Positions 35,198-44,999 of a stretch of 64,000 bases of DNA are shown in pieces (position 1 is the stretch's first letter; each line of letters begins with the position of its first letter). Source of the stretch: Streptomyces sp. H27-H5 (GTDB lineage: Bacteria; Actinomycetota; Actinomycetes; Streptomycetales; Streptomycetaceae). The position numbers were made by a program, and so were the translations under genes. The stretch covers positions 62,001 to 126,000 of the forward strand of contig NZ_JAPNLK010000010.1 in assembly GCF_026627505.1 (NCBI RefSeq), written 5' to 3'. Under the pieces are notes generated by a model. That model was given only the letters and a program-made list of their open reading frames with translations, had not been told where the DNA came from and did not search any database.

Positions 35198-36274
35198 TCA
35201 ACGCGATGCCTGGGAGCTGCCCGGAAGCGTGACGAGGATGCGGCAGCCGCGTGACGATTCGGCCACTCCGATCTGGCCCCCGTGCAGGCCGACGGCCCAG
35301 CGGGCGATCGCCAGGCCCAGTCCGGTGCCCCCGTCGCCGCCACCGGAATTCCCCCGGTTGAAGCGCTCGAAGACCCGGTGCCACTCGGATTCGGGGATCC
35401 CGGGACCCTCGTCCCGCACCTCCAGGTCCAGGCTCCCGGGCGCGTCGCCGGCCCGGGCCCGGACCGTGACCCGGCCGTGCGGGGGGCTGTGCTTGACCGC
35501 GTTGTCGATCAGGTTCGCCACCACCTGGTGGAGCCGTTCCGCGTCGGCGTACGCCGTCAGTTCGAAAGGGAACACGTCCAGGTGGAGGTGGACGTCGTTG
35601 CGGGTGTGCCCGCCCGAACCGGAGGTCAGCCCCGGCCGCCCGGCGGCCGCCAGCCCGGACTCCTTGAGCACCCCCGACAGGTACGGCCACACCTCGAACC
35701 GGCGCGCCCGCAGCGGGACCACGCCGTTGTCCACCCGGGACAGGTCCAGCAGGGTCTCCACCAGCCGGCCCAGCCGCTCGGTCTGCTTCAGCGCCGTCCG
35801 CATGGTCTCCGGGTCGGCGGCCGACACTCCGTCGACCACGTTCTCCAGCACCGCCCGCAGGGCCGCGATCGGCGTGCGCAGCTCGTGGGAGACGTTGGCG
35901 ACCAGCTCCTTGCGGTGCCGGTCCACCGCCTCCAGGTCGTCCGCCATCAGGTTGATCGTCGCGGCCAGGTCGCCCAGCTCGTCGCGGCGCCCCGCCTCGC
36001 GGACCCGGCGGGTGTAGTCCCCGTGCGAGATCGCCCGGGCCACCGTGGTCATGTCGTCGAGCGGCGCCGTCAGACCGTGCGCCACGAACTGGGTGATCAG
36101 CATCGAGGCGATCACCGAGAACACCGTGATGAACCGCAGCTCGGTGTCCGTGCGCAGGGCCACCAGCAGCAGGCCCGTGGTGATGAAGACCGACACCACG
36201 ACGAGCGTGCCCAGCTTCGTCTTGATCGAGAACGGCGAGAAGGGCCGCAGCCCGCCCGGCTGCCGCTGGCTCAC
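35198..36274 (-). CDS. Two-component sensor histidine kinase
   Basis: A 358-residue membrane kinase. Two transmembrane helices (about 22-40 and 48-68) enclose only a few residues, so there is no real extracellular sensor; the signal is probably membrane or intracellular. HAMP follows (about 70-120), then HisKA with the phospho-acceptor His130 in VSHELRTPIAALR, and HATPase with NLIDNAVKHSPP, DEGPGIPE and GGTGLGLAIA. The GTG at 36274 overlaps the stop of the response-regulator gene (GTGA). Target genes are unknown. Confidence 0.88.
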   Translation of the reverse strand: MSQRQPGGLRPFSPFSIKTKLGTLVVVSVFITTGLLLVALRTDTELRFITVFSVIASMLITQFVAHGLTAPLDDMTTVARAISHGDYTRRVREAGRRDELGDLAATINLMADDLEAVDRHRKELVANVSHELRTPIAALRAVLENVVDGVSAADPETMRTALKQTERLGRLVETLLDLSRVDNGVVPLRARRFEVWPYLSGVLKESGLAAAGRPGLTSGSGGHTRNDVHLHLDVFPFELTAYADAERLHQVVANLIDNAVKHSPPHGRVTVRARAGDAPGSLDLEVRDEGPGIPESEWHRVFERFNRGNSGGGDGGTGLGLAIARWAVGLHGGQIGVAESSRGCRILVTLPGSSQASR

Positions 36275-37011
36275 GGCTGGGCCGGGGTCTCCAGGGCGTA
36301 CCCGACGCCGTGGACCGTGCGGATCCGTTCCGCGCCGATCTTCCGGCGCAGCGCCTTGATGTGGCTGTCGACGGTACGGGTCCCGGACGCGTCGGCCCAG
36401 TCCCACACCTCCGCCAGCAACTGCTCCCGCGAGAGGACCGCCCGCGGCGTGCCGGCCAGGCACACCAGCAGATCGAACTCGGTCGGTGTCAGGTGCACGT
36501 CCTCGGTGTGCACGCGGACCCGGCGCTGCGCGTGGTCGATCTCCAGATCGCCCAGGCGCAGGGTGGCCCCGCGCGGGGCCGTCGCGGCCAGTGTGGCCCG
36601 CTCCACCCGTCTCAGCAGTACGTGGACCCGTGCGGCCAGCTCGCGCATCGAGAACGGCTTCGTCATGTAGTCGTCGGCCCCGACCCCGAGGCCGACGAGC
36701 ATGTCGGTCTCGTCGTCCCGGGCGGTGAGCATCAGCACCGGCACCGGACGCTGTGCCTGCACCCGACGGCAGACCTCCAGCCCGTCGAAGCCGGGCAGCA
36801 TGACGTCCAGCACCAGCAGCTCGGGCAGCCAGCTCTCGGCCGCCGAGACGGCGGCAGGGCCGTCGTGGGCGGCCTGGACCTGGAAGCCCTCGGCGCGCAG
36901 CCGGGCCGCGATGGCGTCGGCGATGGTGCGGTCGTCCTCGACCACGAGCACGCGCCGCTGGGCGCCTGGGGTGGCCGCGGCGCCGTTGTGGGTGGTGTGT
37001 GTCTGTTCCAT
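36271..37011 (-). CDS. OmpR/PhoB-family response regulator
   Basis: A 246-residue regulator: receiver domain with acidic pair VVEDD, phospho-acceptor Asp69 in VLDVMLPG, the conserved Thr (LTARDD) and Lys (TKPFSMREL), then a winged-helix output domain (LTPTEFDLLVCLAGTPRAVLSREQL ... TVDSHIKALRRKIG region). A hydrophilic stretch of about 18 residues precedes the receiver. ATG at 37011 with AGGGGCGGG upstream. It is the first gene of the pair with the kinase. Confidence 0.92.
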   Translation of the reverse strand: MEQTHTTHNGAAATPGAQRRVLVVEDDRTIADAIAARLRAEGFQVQAAHDGPAAVSAAESWLPELLVLDVMLPGFDGLEVCRRVQAQRPVPVLMLTARDDETDMLVGLGVGADDYMTKPFSMRELAARVHVLLRRVERATLAATAPRGATLRLGDLEIDHAQRRVRVHTEDVHLTPTEFDLLVCLAGTPRAVLSREQLLAEVWDWADASGTRTVDSHIKALRRKIGAERIRTVHGVGYALETPAQP

Positions 37012-37071
37012 GTCCCGCCCCTGAAGAACCCGCGTGATGGGGTGCAGCGTAGAGGAGGCGCAGGCCTGCGG

Positions 37072-37761
37072 CTATGTGGGGCCGACCGGACCCCGGGCCA
37101 GGTGGACGACGTCCGGGACACCTCGGGCGACTCGCACTTCTTCCGTCCGTACCGACTCGAATCCGGCATTCCGCAGTGCCTGCTCGAAGGCCGCGGACGG
37201 TCGCGCGGACCAGACGGCGAGCACCCCGCCGGCGGTGAGGCGGGCCCGGCAGGCGGCGAGGCCCGCGGGGGAGTACAGGCCGCGGTTGTCGTCGGTCACG
37301 GTCCAGTCCGGGCCGTTGTCGATGTCCAGGCAGAGGGCGTCGTACCGGTCGTCCGTGGCGTGGAGGTAGGCGACGAGATCGGTGTGCAGGACGCGGACCC
37401 GGGGGTCGGCGAGGGCGGCGGCCGAGAGCGGTGCCAGCGGCCCGCCGCGGTGCCAGTCGATGATCGCCTCCTCGCGCTCGGCGACGACGATCCGACCCCA
37501 GTGCGGCTGGGAGGCCGCGTGGGCGAGGGAGAAGCCGACGCCGAGACCGCCGACGAGCACGGACGGGGCCGCCGGGGCCGGGTCCAGGGCCCCGAACGCC
37601 GCGTCGATCAGCAGGCGTTCGGAGCGGCCGTCCGAAGTGTCCATGAGGAAACAGCCGTTGGCGATGATCTCGTGCGTCTCCCCGCGCCGGCGCAACACCA
37701 CCTCCCCGTACGGTCCTTCGCGGCGGTCGACGGTGACGGGTTCCGGTGCGGGGGCGGTCAT
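37072..37761 (-). CDS. Spermidine synthase-like protein
   Basis: A 229-residue Rossmann-fold protein of the spermidine-synthase family: EIIANGCFLMDTSDGRSERLL, the nucleotide loop VLVGGLGVGFSLAHAA and the acidic LCLDIDNGPDWTV. The usual GGGDG loop is replaced by GGLGVG and the polyamine-site residues are not all evident, so the true substrate is uncertain. The start at 37761 has GGAAGGAAG upstream; an earlier ATG would swallow this RBS. The response-regulator gene is 60 bp downstream on the same strand. Confidence 0.72.
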   Translation of the reverse strand: MTAPAPEPVTVDRREGPYGEVVLRRRGETHEIIANGCFLMDTSDGRSERLLIDAAFGALDPAPAAPSVLVGGLGVGFSLAHAASQPHWGRIVVAEREEAIIDWHRGGPLAPLSAAALADPRVRVLHTDLVAYLHATDDRYDALCLDIDNGPDWTVTDDNRGLYSPAGLAACRARLTAGGVLAVWSARPSAAFEQALRNAGFESVRTEEVRVARGVPDVVHLARGPVGPT

Positions 37762-37887
37762 CGGTCTTCCTTCCCGTGGCCGCTCGGCCACTCCTCGTCG
37801 CCGGACACAACGAGGCCCCCGTGCCGCTTGTTCCGGGTACGGGCCCGCCTTCCGGTCCGCGTCGCGGGCGCGTCCGCGGCCGGGCCC

Positions 37888-38493
37888 TCAGTCCTCGAAC
37901 GGGGGCAGCGCGTCCAACACCCGCGTCAGGGCCATCGGCACCGAGCCGTCGCCGGTGGCCACCTCGAAGCCCCCGTACGCGAAGGCGTAGGTGAACCCGT
38001 CGAACACGGTCCCGCTCTTCGACGTCCGGGGCAGCCGGGCGAAGTCCGCCTCCCGGAGCGCCGCCCGCAGCGTGCCGAGTTGAGGGGCGGTCAGCTTCCC
38101 GCGGCCGACCTCGTCCGCCCGCCCGTCCAGCCGGCTCCAGGACCCGTCCTCGCCGATCACCAGGGTGCCGGTGCGCCCGGCGAAGCCGCCGCTGCGGGTG
38201 ACCCGGACCAGGGTCGTGCTCGGGGAGGTGGCGCGGGGCGAGGAGGGCGGCGCCGTCCCGGTGGGACCGGGGCCCGGGGTGGTCGGGTCCCGGGGGGCGG
38301 GTGCGCTCGGGGTGCCGGCGGGCGGGGCGGACGGGGTTCCGGGTGACGAACCGTCGGCCGTCGCGATCGGCTCCGTCCGCTGGGCGGCCGGCTTCCCGTC
38401 GGCGCCGCACCCGCCGAGCAGCAAGGCGGCCAGCACCGCCCCGAGTACCGCGCCCGTCGCCGCCGTCGCCCGTCCCGTTCGCCCTGTGCGCAC
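37888..38493 (-). CDS. Secreted lipoprotein, function unknown
   Basis: A 201-residue lipoprotein. Signal peptide with lipobox ALLLGGC (Cys29). A Pro/Ser/Thr/Gly-rich linker (about 40-95) spans the cell wall, followed by a compact domain of about 105 residues (LVRVTRSGGFAGRTGTLVIG ... FDGFTYAFAYGGFEVATG). I do not recognise a catalytic motif. GTG start at 38493. It is divergent from the membrane glycosyltransferase with only 41 bp between start codons, so their promoters overlap. Confidence 0.7.
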   Translation of the reverse strand: MRTGRTGRATAATGAVLGAVLAALLLGGCGADGKPAAQRTEPIATADGSSPGTPSAPPAGTPSAPAPRDPTTPGPGPTGTAPPSSPRATSPSTTLVRVTRSGGFAGRTGTLVIGEDGSWSRLDGRADEVGRGKLTAPQLGTLRAALREADFARLPRTSKSGTVFDGFTYAFAYGGFEVATGDGSVPMALTRVLDALPPFED

Positions 38494-38534
38494 GCCACAC
38501 CCCCGCGGGAATTCGGCCGACCCGGACCCCGAGT

Positions 38535-39959
38535 ATGGAGTCCGTACCCGTCCCGCGGAAGCACCCGGAGGTCGACATCAGCCGCGACATCAGCCGCACG
38601 GCCCTCTGGCGGTGGGTGCCCCCGCTCGTCGCCGTCTCCCTGGGGCTCTGGTCCCTGGAACGCGGTCCGGCCGGCGGCAGCATGTGGCGCGACGAATCCG
38701 TCACCGTCCAGGTGGCGCACCGCCCCCTGGGCGACCTGTGGACGCTGCTCGGGCAGGTCGACGCCGTGCACGGGCTCCACTACCTTTTCATGCACGGCGT
38801 GTTCGCCCTGTGGGACGGCGGCCTGTGGGCGCTGCGCCTGCCGTCCGTCGCCGCCACCGCCCTGGCCGCCGCCGGGGTGGCCGCGGTGGCTTACCGGCCG
38901 GCGGGGGAGCGGGCCGCCCTGTGGGCCGGGACCGCGTACGCCGTCTTGCCGCCCGTGCAGATGTACGCGCAGGAGGGGCGCTCGTACGCTCTCGTCGCCT
39001 GCGCCGTGGTGTGGGCCACCCACCTGATGCTGTGCGGGCGGTGGGCGGCGTACACGGTGGTGCTGCTGCTCGGCTGCTGGCTGCACGAGTTCGCCGTACT
39101 GGCCCTGCTCGCGCACGGCTTCGTCGCCCGGCGCTCGCGCGGTTGGCGGTGGAGCGCCGCCGTCGTCGTGGTCGCGCTGCTGCCGCCGGCCTGGGTCAGC
39201 GCGGCGCAGGCCGAGCGACAGTTGGGCTGGCTCGGGCGGCCGAGTGGGCAGGACTGGGCGGCGTACGGGGTGCTCGTGCTCGCGGTGGCACTGCTCGCCC
39301 GGGGGACGTCGGTGCCCCGGGAACTCGTCCGGGTCGCCGTACCGCTCGCACTGCTGCCGCCCGGACTGCTGCTGCTCGTCTCGCTCGCACACCCCTGGTA
39401 CGTCGACCGGTACGTCCTCTACGCGCTGGCCGGGCTCGCCCTGCTCGCCGGCGCCCGGCTCGCGGCCGCCCGCGGGCTCTGGCCGTGGGTGTTGACGGCC
39501 GCGCTGCTCGCGCCGTTCGGCTGGTGGTCGGTGTGGCTGCGGACCCCGGAGAGCCGCACGGACGACGTGCTCGCGGTGGCGGCCGCCGTCCGGGAACGGG
39601 CCCGGCCCGGGGACGCCGTGCTGTTCATGCCGTCCCGGCGCCGCGAGTGGCTGCTGTCCTCGCCCGCCGTGTACGCGCCCCTGCGCGACCTCGCCCTGGA
39701 CCGCTCCCCGACCGCCTCGCGGAGCCTGTGGGGCACGGAGGCCGACCCGGCGCGGATCCGGGCGCGGTTGGCCGCGGCCCCCCGGGTGGTGGCCCTGCTG
39801 GACCCGGAGGGACAACCCCTGGACCCGTACCCGGCGGAGGTCGCGAAGCGGGAGGCGTTGACCGCCGGGTTCGTGCCGTGCTCGCAGACGCGGGTGCGGG
39901 GCGCGCGGATCGTGGTCTACGCGGCCCGGGGCGCGGCCGGCGGCTGCGACCGGGACTGA
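38535..39959 (+). CDS. Polytopic GT39-like membrane glycosyltransferase
   Basis: A 474-residue protein with about ten hydrophobic segments. After the first transmembrane helix comes MWRDESVTVQVAHRPLGDLW, with Asp53-Glu54 as the catalytic-loop acidic pair of the GT-C glycosyltransferases (PMT/ArnT superfamily) that use polyprenyl-phosphate sugars. The C-terminal 120 residues form an extracytoplasmic domain ending with two Cys. The acceptor is unknown. The start ATG at 38535 has only a weak GAG ahead and the mRNA may have a short leader. Confidence 0.75.
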   Translation: MESVPVPRKHPEVDISRDISRTALWRWVPPLVAVSLGLWSLERGPAGGSMWRDESVTVQVAHRPLGDLWTLLGQVDAVHGLHYLFMHGVFALWDGGLWALRLPSVAATALAAAGVAAVAYRPAGERAALWAGTAYAVLPPVQMYAQEGRSYALVACAVVWATHLMLCGRWAAYTVVLLLGCWLHEFAVLALLAHGFVARRSRGWRWSAAVVVVALLPPAWVSAAQAERQLGWLGRPSGQDWAAYGVLVLAVALLARGTSVPRELVRVAVPLALLPPGLLLLVSLAHPWYVDRYVLYALAGLALLAGARLAAARGLWPWVLTAALLAPFGWWSVWLRTPESRTDDVLAVAAAVRERARPGDAVLFMPSRRREWLLSSPAVYAPLRDLALDRSPTASRSLWGTEADPARIRARLAAAPRVVALLDPEGQPLDPYPAEVAKREALTAGFVPCSQTRVRGARIVVYAARGAAGGCDRD

Positions 39960-40133
39960 GACGGGGGTGAGGGCCGGGGCCGAGGCCGAGATCGGTACCG
40001 GGGCCGTGATCGGCGTGGGGCTCGTGGCGGGGTCGGTGCGGGCGTCGGCCCAAGTGGTACGTCGGGGCGGGTGGTTGGATGGGAGGCGGGCCGGACCGCC
40101 GCGGCCCGTGGACCACGCTGTCGGAGGCGCCGC

Positions 40134-40976
40134 ATGACCGTGTCGCAGAACCCCCCGGGCCCCCTGGTCGGGACCTCCTGGCTGGCCGCCCGCCTCGGCG
40201 GGCCCGACCTGGTCGTCCTCGACGCCTCCGTCGCCCCTCACCGCGGCGCCGACCGACGGATCCCGGGCGCCCGGCCCTTCGACCTCGACGGCGCCCTGTC
40301 CGACCACACCACGGACCTCCCGCACACGATGCCCGCGCCCGCCGCCTTCGAGCACGCGATGCGGGACCTCGGCCTCGACGACCGGGCCACGGTGGTCGTG
40401 TACGACGGCGCGGGCCTCCATTCGAGCGCCCGGGCGTGGTGGATGCTGCGCGCCATGGGCTTCGACCGGGCCGCCGTCCTGGACGGCGGACTGCCCGCGT
40501 GGGAGGCCGCCGGCCTGCCCGTGGAAGACACCGGGCCCGGATACGGGGGACCCCGCGGCTCCTTCACCGCCCGGCCGCGCGCCGGACTGCTGGTGGACGC
40601 CGCCGCCGTGACCGACGCCCTGGCCGACCCGGCGGCGGCCGTGCTGGACGCCCGCACCCGGGAACGGTTCGCGGGCACCGCCCCGGAACCCCGCCCCGGC
40701 CTGCGCGGCGGACACATGCCGGGCTCCCTGAACCTGCCCTTCGGCGACCTCAAGGGCCCGGACGGGCTGATGCGGCCCGCCGGGGAACTCCGGCAGGCCT
40801 TCGCGGCGTTGGCCGGCGAGCGGGAACGCCTGTACCTCAGCTGCGGGTCGGGGGTGACCGCCTGCGTGCTCGCGCTGGGCGCCGACCTCGCCGGGTACCG
40901 GGACCTCGCGGTGTACGACGGCTCGTGGAGCGAATGGGGTCTGCCGTCCAACCGGCCGGTCGCGACCGGGGGTTAA
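40134..40976 (+). CDS. sseA: 3-Mercaptopyruvate/thiosulfate sulfurtransferase
   Basis: A 280-residue tandem rhodanese. The inactive N-terminal domain (VGTSWLAARLGGPDLVVLDAS) precedes the catalytic domain, with Cys237 in the loop CGSGVTA. That loop is the one found in mercaptopyruvate sulfurtransferases, whereas thiosulfate enzymes have CRKGVT-type loops, so the former activity is more likely. It transfers sulfur to thiol or cyanide acceptors in the cytoplasm. ATG at 40134 with GGAGG upstream. Confidence 0.87.
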   Translation: MTVSQNPPGPLVGTSWLAARLGGPDLVVLDASVAPHRGADRRIPGARPFDLDGALSDHTTDLPHTMPAPAAFEHAMRDLGLDDRATVVVYDGAGLHSSARAWWMLRAMGFDRAAVLDGGLPAWEAAGLPVEDTGPGYGGPRGSFTARPRAGLLVDAAAVTDALADPAAAVLDARTRERFAGTAPEPRPGLRGGHMPGSLNLPFGDLKGPDGLMRPAGELRQAFAALAGERERLYLSCGSGVTACVLALGADLAGYRDLAVYDGSWSEWGLPSNRPVATGG

Positions 40977-41040
40977 CCCCACCCGGGCTCCGGGTACCGG
41001 CCCCATCGTCGTGCGGACCGCGCCTCGACAGACTGGCGCC

Positions 41041-41829
41041 ATGCCTTCCCACACCGCGCACGCCGCCCGCCCCGGTGCACTCGCCCGGGCCTCCCGACCC
41101 GCCCGCACCGCCGTCGCGGCCTGCGCCGTCGTCGGCGGGCTCCTCCTCACCGGCTGCTCGTTGACCGCGCACACGATGAAGACCGTGCGCGCCGACGCCA
41201 CCGTCGCCGAAGCCGTCACGGCGGTCGAGATCACGGGCGCCCGGCACGGCTCCATCGAGGTGACGCCGGGCAGCGGCCCGGGCGTCGCCGTCCACCGCAC
41301 CGTCCACTACCGGGGCGACACGGCGCCCCGGCCGGGGCAGCGCGTCTCCGGGGGCCTGCTCACCTTCGACAGCGGCTGCACCGGCAGTTGCTACGTCGAC
41401 TACCGCCTGGAGGTGCCGGCCTCCGCGACGGTCAAGCTCGAAAGCAGCAGCGGCCGCGTCACGGTGACCGGGGTGGCCGCGGCGGACGTCGAGACCTCGT
41501 CGGGCGACGTGGAACTGGAGCGCATCGCGGGCGCGCTGAAGGCCCGTACCTCCTCGGGCGACATCACCGGCTCGGCCCTGGCCGGCCCGGGAGCCGACAT
41601 CCGTTCCACGTCCGGCGACGCCCGCCTGGCGTTCACGACGTCCCCGAACGCGGTGGCCGCCGAAACCGGTTCGGGCAACGTCACCCTGACGGTGCCGTCG
41701 GCGCCCTACCGGGTCGACGTCTCCACCACCTCGGGCGACCGTCGGATCGCCCTGCCCACCGACCCGGCGGCCGGCGCCCGCCTCTCGGTGAAGACCACCT
41801 CGGGCGACGTCCGCGTCTCGGCGGCCTGA
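41041..41829 (+). CDS. DUF4097 lipoprotein with beta-helix repeats
   Basis: A 262-residue lipoprotein: signal peptide with lipobox LLLTGC (Cys39), a pair of cysteines in SGCTGSCYVDY, then repeated strands ending in SSGD or TSGD (VETSSGDVEL, ARTSSGDITG, RSTSGDARL, STTSGDRRI, KTTSGDVRV). These repeats should stack as a beta-helix on the outer face of the membrane. This is a secreted relative of the cytoplasmic DUF4097 protein at 7002-7922. The last codons and the stop lie in the first copy of a 10-bp tandem repeat. Confidence 0.78.
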   Translation: MPSHTAHAARPGALARASRPARTAVAACAVVGGLLLTGCSLTAHTMKTVRADATVAEAVTAVEITGARHGSIEVTPGSGPGVAVHRTVHYRGDTAPRPGQRVSGGLLTFDSGCTGSCYVDYRLEVPASATVKLESSSGRVTVTGVAAADVETSSGDVELERIAGALKARTSSGDITGSALAGPGADIRSTSGDARLAFTTSPNAVAAETGSGNVTLTVPSAPYRVDVSTTSGDRRIALPTDPAAGARLSVKTTSGDVRVSAA

Positions 41830-41860
41830 GGCGGCCTGAGGCGGCCTGAGGCGGCCTGAG
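41821..41860. repeat. Four exact tandem copies of a 10-bp unit
   Basis: GCGGCCTGAG is repeated four times without change. The first copy includes the last sense codons and the TGA stop of the DUF4097 lipoprotein gene; the other three are in its 3' region. Copy number can vary without altering the protein. Confidence 0.95.
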
Positions 41861-41979
41861 GGGTCGGCGGGAGCCGGCGCCGAGCCGGCGAGGGTGGCCG
41901 ATCGGGCATCGGACGAGGGCCGGCCGGGGTGTTCGCCGCCGGCGAACGGCGGTGGGGGAACATCGAGGGGCTCATCGGC

Positions 41980-42000
41980 ATTGAGTCGGCATAGCTCAAC
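41980..42000. promoter_or_regulatory. HAIR-type operator (HspR) upstream of lon
   Basis: TTGAGT-N7-GCTCAA at 41981-41999 matches the HAIR consensus CTTGAGT-N7-ACTCAAG at 11 of 14 positions with the exact spacing. It lies 22 bases before the lon start. HspR repression of lon is known in Streptomyces, so heat-shock control is expected. Confidence 0.8.
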
Positions 42001-42021
42001 TTCACTGCCGGAGGGAAGATC

Positions 42022-44418
42022 ATGGCTTCGACGTCCGTATCGCTCACCCTGCCCGTACTGCCGCTCGACGACGAGGTCGTGCTGCCCGGGATGGTCGTCC
42101 CGCTGGACCTGTCCGACGCCGACGTACGGGCGGCCGTGGAGGCCGCCCAGGCCGCCGCGGGCAGCGGGAAGCCCCGGGTGCTGCTCGTGCCGCGGATCGA
42201 CGGACAGTACGCGGGCACCGGTGTGCTCGGAACCGTCGAGCAGGTGGGACGGCTCTCCGACGGGGACCCGGGCGCGCTCATCCGGGGGCGCGGACGCGTC
42301 CGCATCGGTGCCGGGACCACCGGGCCCGGGGCCGCGCTCTGGGTCGAGGGCGAGACCGTCGAGGAGACGGTGCCCGAGCCGCTGCCCGGCGCCGTCACCG
42401 AGCTCGTCAAGGAGTACAAGGCCCTCGCCACCAGCTGGCTCAAGAAGCGCGGCGCCTGGCAGGTCGTGGACCGGGTCCAGCAGATCGAGGGGGTGTCGGC
42501 GCTCGCCGACAACTCCGGCTACTCGCCCTTCCTGACCGTGGCCCAGAAGGTGGAACTGCTGGAGACGGCCGACCCCGTCGCCCGGCTCCGGCTCGCCGTC
42601 AAGGCGCTGAGCGACCACCTGGCCGAGCAGGACGTCGCCGAGTCCATCGCCAAGGACGTCCAGGACGGCGTCGACAAGCAGCAGCGCGAGTTCCTGCTGC
42701 GGCGACAGTTGGAGGCCGTGCGCAAGGAACTGCGCGAACTCAACGGCGAGAAGGACGGCGAGGAGTCCGACGACTACCGCACCCGCGTCGAGGCCGCCGA
42801 CCTGCCTGCGAAGGTACGGGAGGCCGCCCTCAAGGAAGTCGAGAAGCTGGAGCGCTCCAGCGATCAGTCGCCCGAGGGCTCCTGGATCCGCACCTGGCTC
42901 GACACCGTGCTGGAACTGCCCTGGAACGAACGCACCGAGGACGAGTACGACATCCGCGGCGCCCGGGCGGTGCTCGACGCCGAGCACGCCGGACTGAGCG
43001 ACGTGAAGGACCGCATCACCGAGTACCTGGCGGTCCGCAAGCGGCGCAGCGATCGCGGCATGGGCGTCATCGGCGGGCGGCGCGGCGGGGCCGTGCTGGC
43101 CCTCGTGGGCCCGCCCGGGGTCGGAAAGACCAGCCTCGGCGAGAGCGTCGCCCACGCGATGGGCCGCAAGTTCGTGCGCGTCGCGCTCGGCGGCGTACGG
43201 GACGAGGCCGAGATCCGCGGCCACCGGCGGACCTACGTCGGCGCGCTGCCCGGCCGGATCGTGCGGGCCATCAAGGAGGCCGGTTCGATGAACCCGGTCG
43301 TCCTCCTGGACGAGATCGACAAGGTCGGGTCCGACTTCCGGGGCGACCCGGCCGCCGCCCTCCTGGAGGTACTCGACCCCGCCCAGAACCACACCTTCCG
43401 GGACCACTACCTGGAGGTCGAACTCGACCTCAGCGACGTGGTCTTCCTGGCCACCGCCAACGTCCTGGAAGCCATCCCGGAAGCCCTCGCCGACCGCATG
43501 GAACTGGTCCGCCTCGACGGCTACACGGAGGACGAGAAGGTCGTCATCGCCCGCGACCACCTGCTGCCCCGCCAGCTGGAGCGCGCCGGCCTCGGCGCCG
43601 ACGAGGTGGTCCTGGAGGAGGACGCCCTGCGCCGGCTCGCCGGCGAGTACACCCGCGAGGCGGGCGTACGGACCCTGGAGCGCTCCCTCGCGCGGCTGCT
43701 GCGCAAGGTGGCCTCACAACACGAGCTGGGGGAACGGGAACTGCCGTTCCACGTCGGCGCCGACGACCTGCGGCCGCTCATCGGGCGACCGCACCACGTC
43801 CCGGAGTCCGCGCAGGACCCGGCCGAGCGGCGGACCGCCGTGCCCGGCGTGGCCACCGGCCTCGCCGTCACCGGGGCCGGCGGCGACGTCCTGTACGTCG
43901 AGGCCTCCCTGGCCGACCCGGAGACCGGCGCTGCCGGGCTGACCCTGACCGGCCAGCTGGGCGACGTGATGAAGGAGTCCGCGCAGATCGCGCTCAGCTT
44001 CCTGCGCTCGCACGGCGCGGAACTGGAACTCCCGGTCGCCGACCTGAAGGACCGGGGCGTGCACATCCACTTCCCGGCCGGCGCGGTCCCCAAGGACGGG
44101 CCGAGCGCGGGCATCACCATGACGACCGCGCTGGCCTCGCTGCTGTCGGGCCGCCAGGTCCGCACCGACGTCGCCATGACGGGCGAGGTCTCGCTGACCG
44201 GGCGTGTCCTGCCCATCGGCGGGGTCAAGCAGAAGCTGCTCGCCGCGCACCGGGCGGGCCTGACCACCGTGATCATCCCCAAGCGCAACGAGGCCGACCT
44301 GGACGACGTCCCGGCCGAGGTGCTGGAGGGACTGGAGGTACACCCGGTGACCGACGTCCGCCAGGTGCTGGAGCTGGCCCTGGCCGGGGCGGAGGTCGCG
44401 GCCGCGGTGGCCGCCTGA
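42022..44418 (+). CDS. lon: ATP-dependent Lon protease
   Basis: A 798-residue LonA. The N-terminal substrate domain ([19 protein letters not shown]), AAA+ module with Walker A GPPGVGKT (363-370) and Walker [10 protein letters not shown], and the C-terminal protease with the Ser695-Lys738 dyad (KDGPSAGIT and [11 protein letters not shown], 43 residues apart as in E. coli Lon). It degrades misfolded and regulatory proteins in the cytoplasm. ATG at 42022 with GGAGGGA upstream, and a HAIR operator at 41980-42000. Ends in a strong terminator. Confidence 0.96.
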   Translation: MASTSVSLTLPVLPLDDEVVLPGMVVPLDLSDADVRAAVEAAQAAAGSGKPRVLLVPRIDGQYAGTGVLGTVEQVGRLSDGDPGALIRGRGRVRIGAGTTGPGAALWVEGETVEETVPEPLPGAVTELVKEYKALATSWLKKRGAWQVVDRVQQIEGVSALADNSGYSPFLTVAQKVELLETADPVARLRLAVKALSDHLAEQDVAESIAKDVQDGVDKQQREFLLRRQLEAVRKELRELNGEKDGEESDDYRTRVEAADLPAKVREAALKEVEKLERSSDQSPEGSWIRTWLDTVLELPWNERTEDEYDIRGARAVLDAEHAGLSDVKDRITEYLAVRKRRSDRGMGVIGGRRGGAVLALVGPPGVGKTSLGESVAHAMGRKFVRVALGGVRDEAEIRGHRRTYVGALPGRIVRAIKEAGSMNPVVLLDEIDKVGSDFRGDPAAALLEVLDPAQNHTFRDHYLEVELDLSDVVFLATANVLEAIPEALADRMELVRLDGYTEDEKVVIARDHLLPRQLERAGLGADEVVLEEDALRRLAGEYTREAGVRTLERSLARLLRKVASQHELGERELPFHVGADDLRPLIGRPHHVPESAQDPAERRTAVPGVATGLAVTGAGGDVLYVEASLADPETGAAGLTLTGQLGDVMKESAQIALSFLRSHGAELELPVADLKDRGVHIHFPAGAVPKDGPSAGITMTTALASLLSGRQVRTDVAMTGEVSLTGRVLPIGGVKQKLLAAHRAGLTTVIIPKRNEADLDDVPAEVLEGLEVHPVTDVRQVLELALAGAEVAAAVAA

Positions 44419-44430
44419 TCCGGCACACGG

Positions 44431-44468
44431 ACGGCCCGGGGCCCCGCTTCGGCGGGGCCCCGGGCCGT
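44431..44468 (+). terminator. lon terminator
   Basis: The perfect 17-bp arms ACGGCCCGGGGCCCCGC (44431-44447) and 44452-44468 pair around a TTCG tetraloop, 12 bases after the lon stop. Confidence 0.88.
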
Positions 44469-44541
44469 CGGCGTACCCGCTGCGAAATACTGACCGGGCG
44501 GACACGCACCGCGACGACACCACCATCGACAGGAGCCGGAC

Positions 44542-44988
44542 GTGCACGGGAGTGAAGATCAGGAGTTCCTTGCCCTGGAGCGGGAGCTGTCCGTCTTCCT
44601 CCGGCGGGCCCGGGCCTCCTCCGGCGAGATGGCCCGCGCACTCCACCCGGAGCTGGAGCCGGCCGCCTACGGACTGCTGGTGCGGCTGGAGGCCGCGGGA
44701 CGACAGCGGGCCACGGAGCTGGCGGCGTACTTCGGGGTGGGCAAGGCCACGATGAGCCGCCAGTTGCGGGCCCTGGAGGTGCTGGGTCTGGTGGCCCGCG
44801 AACCGGACCCGGCCGACGGTCGGGCCTTCCTGGTCGGGCTCACGGACGAGGGGCGGGCGCGGTTCCTGCGGGTGCGGGGGGCGCGGCGCGAGCAGTACAT
44901 GCGCAAGCTCGCCGACTGGGACCGGGGGGAGGTCGCGGAACTCGCGCGGCTGCTCAACCAGTTGAACCAGGGCGCGGACTCGGAGTAG
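44542..44988 (+). CDS. MarR-family transcriptional regulator
   Basis: A 148-residue winged-helix regulator: ALHPELEPAAYGLLVRLEAAG, then the recognition helix region ATELAAYFGVGKATMSRQLRALEVLGLV and the wing REPDPADGRAFLVGLTDEG. Effector and target genes are unknown. GTG start at 44542 with AGGAG upstream. It converges on the phosphatase gene. Confidence 0.88.
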   Translation: MHGSEDQEFLALERELSVFLRRARASSGEMARALHPELEPAAYGLLVRLEAAGRQRATELAAYFGVGKATMSRQLRALEVLGLVAREPDPADGRAFLVGLTDEGRARFLRVRGARREQYMRKLADWDRGEVAELARLLNQLNQGADSE

Positions 44989-44999
44989 CCGGACCCGCG

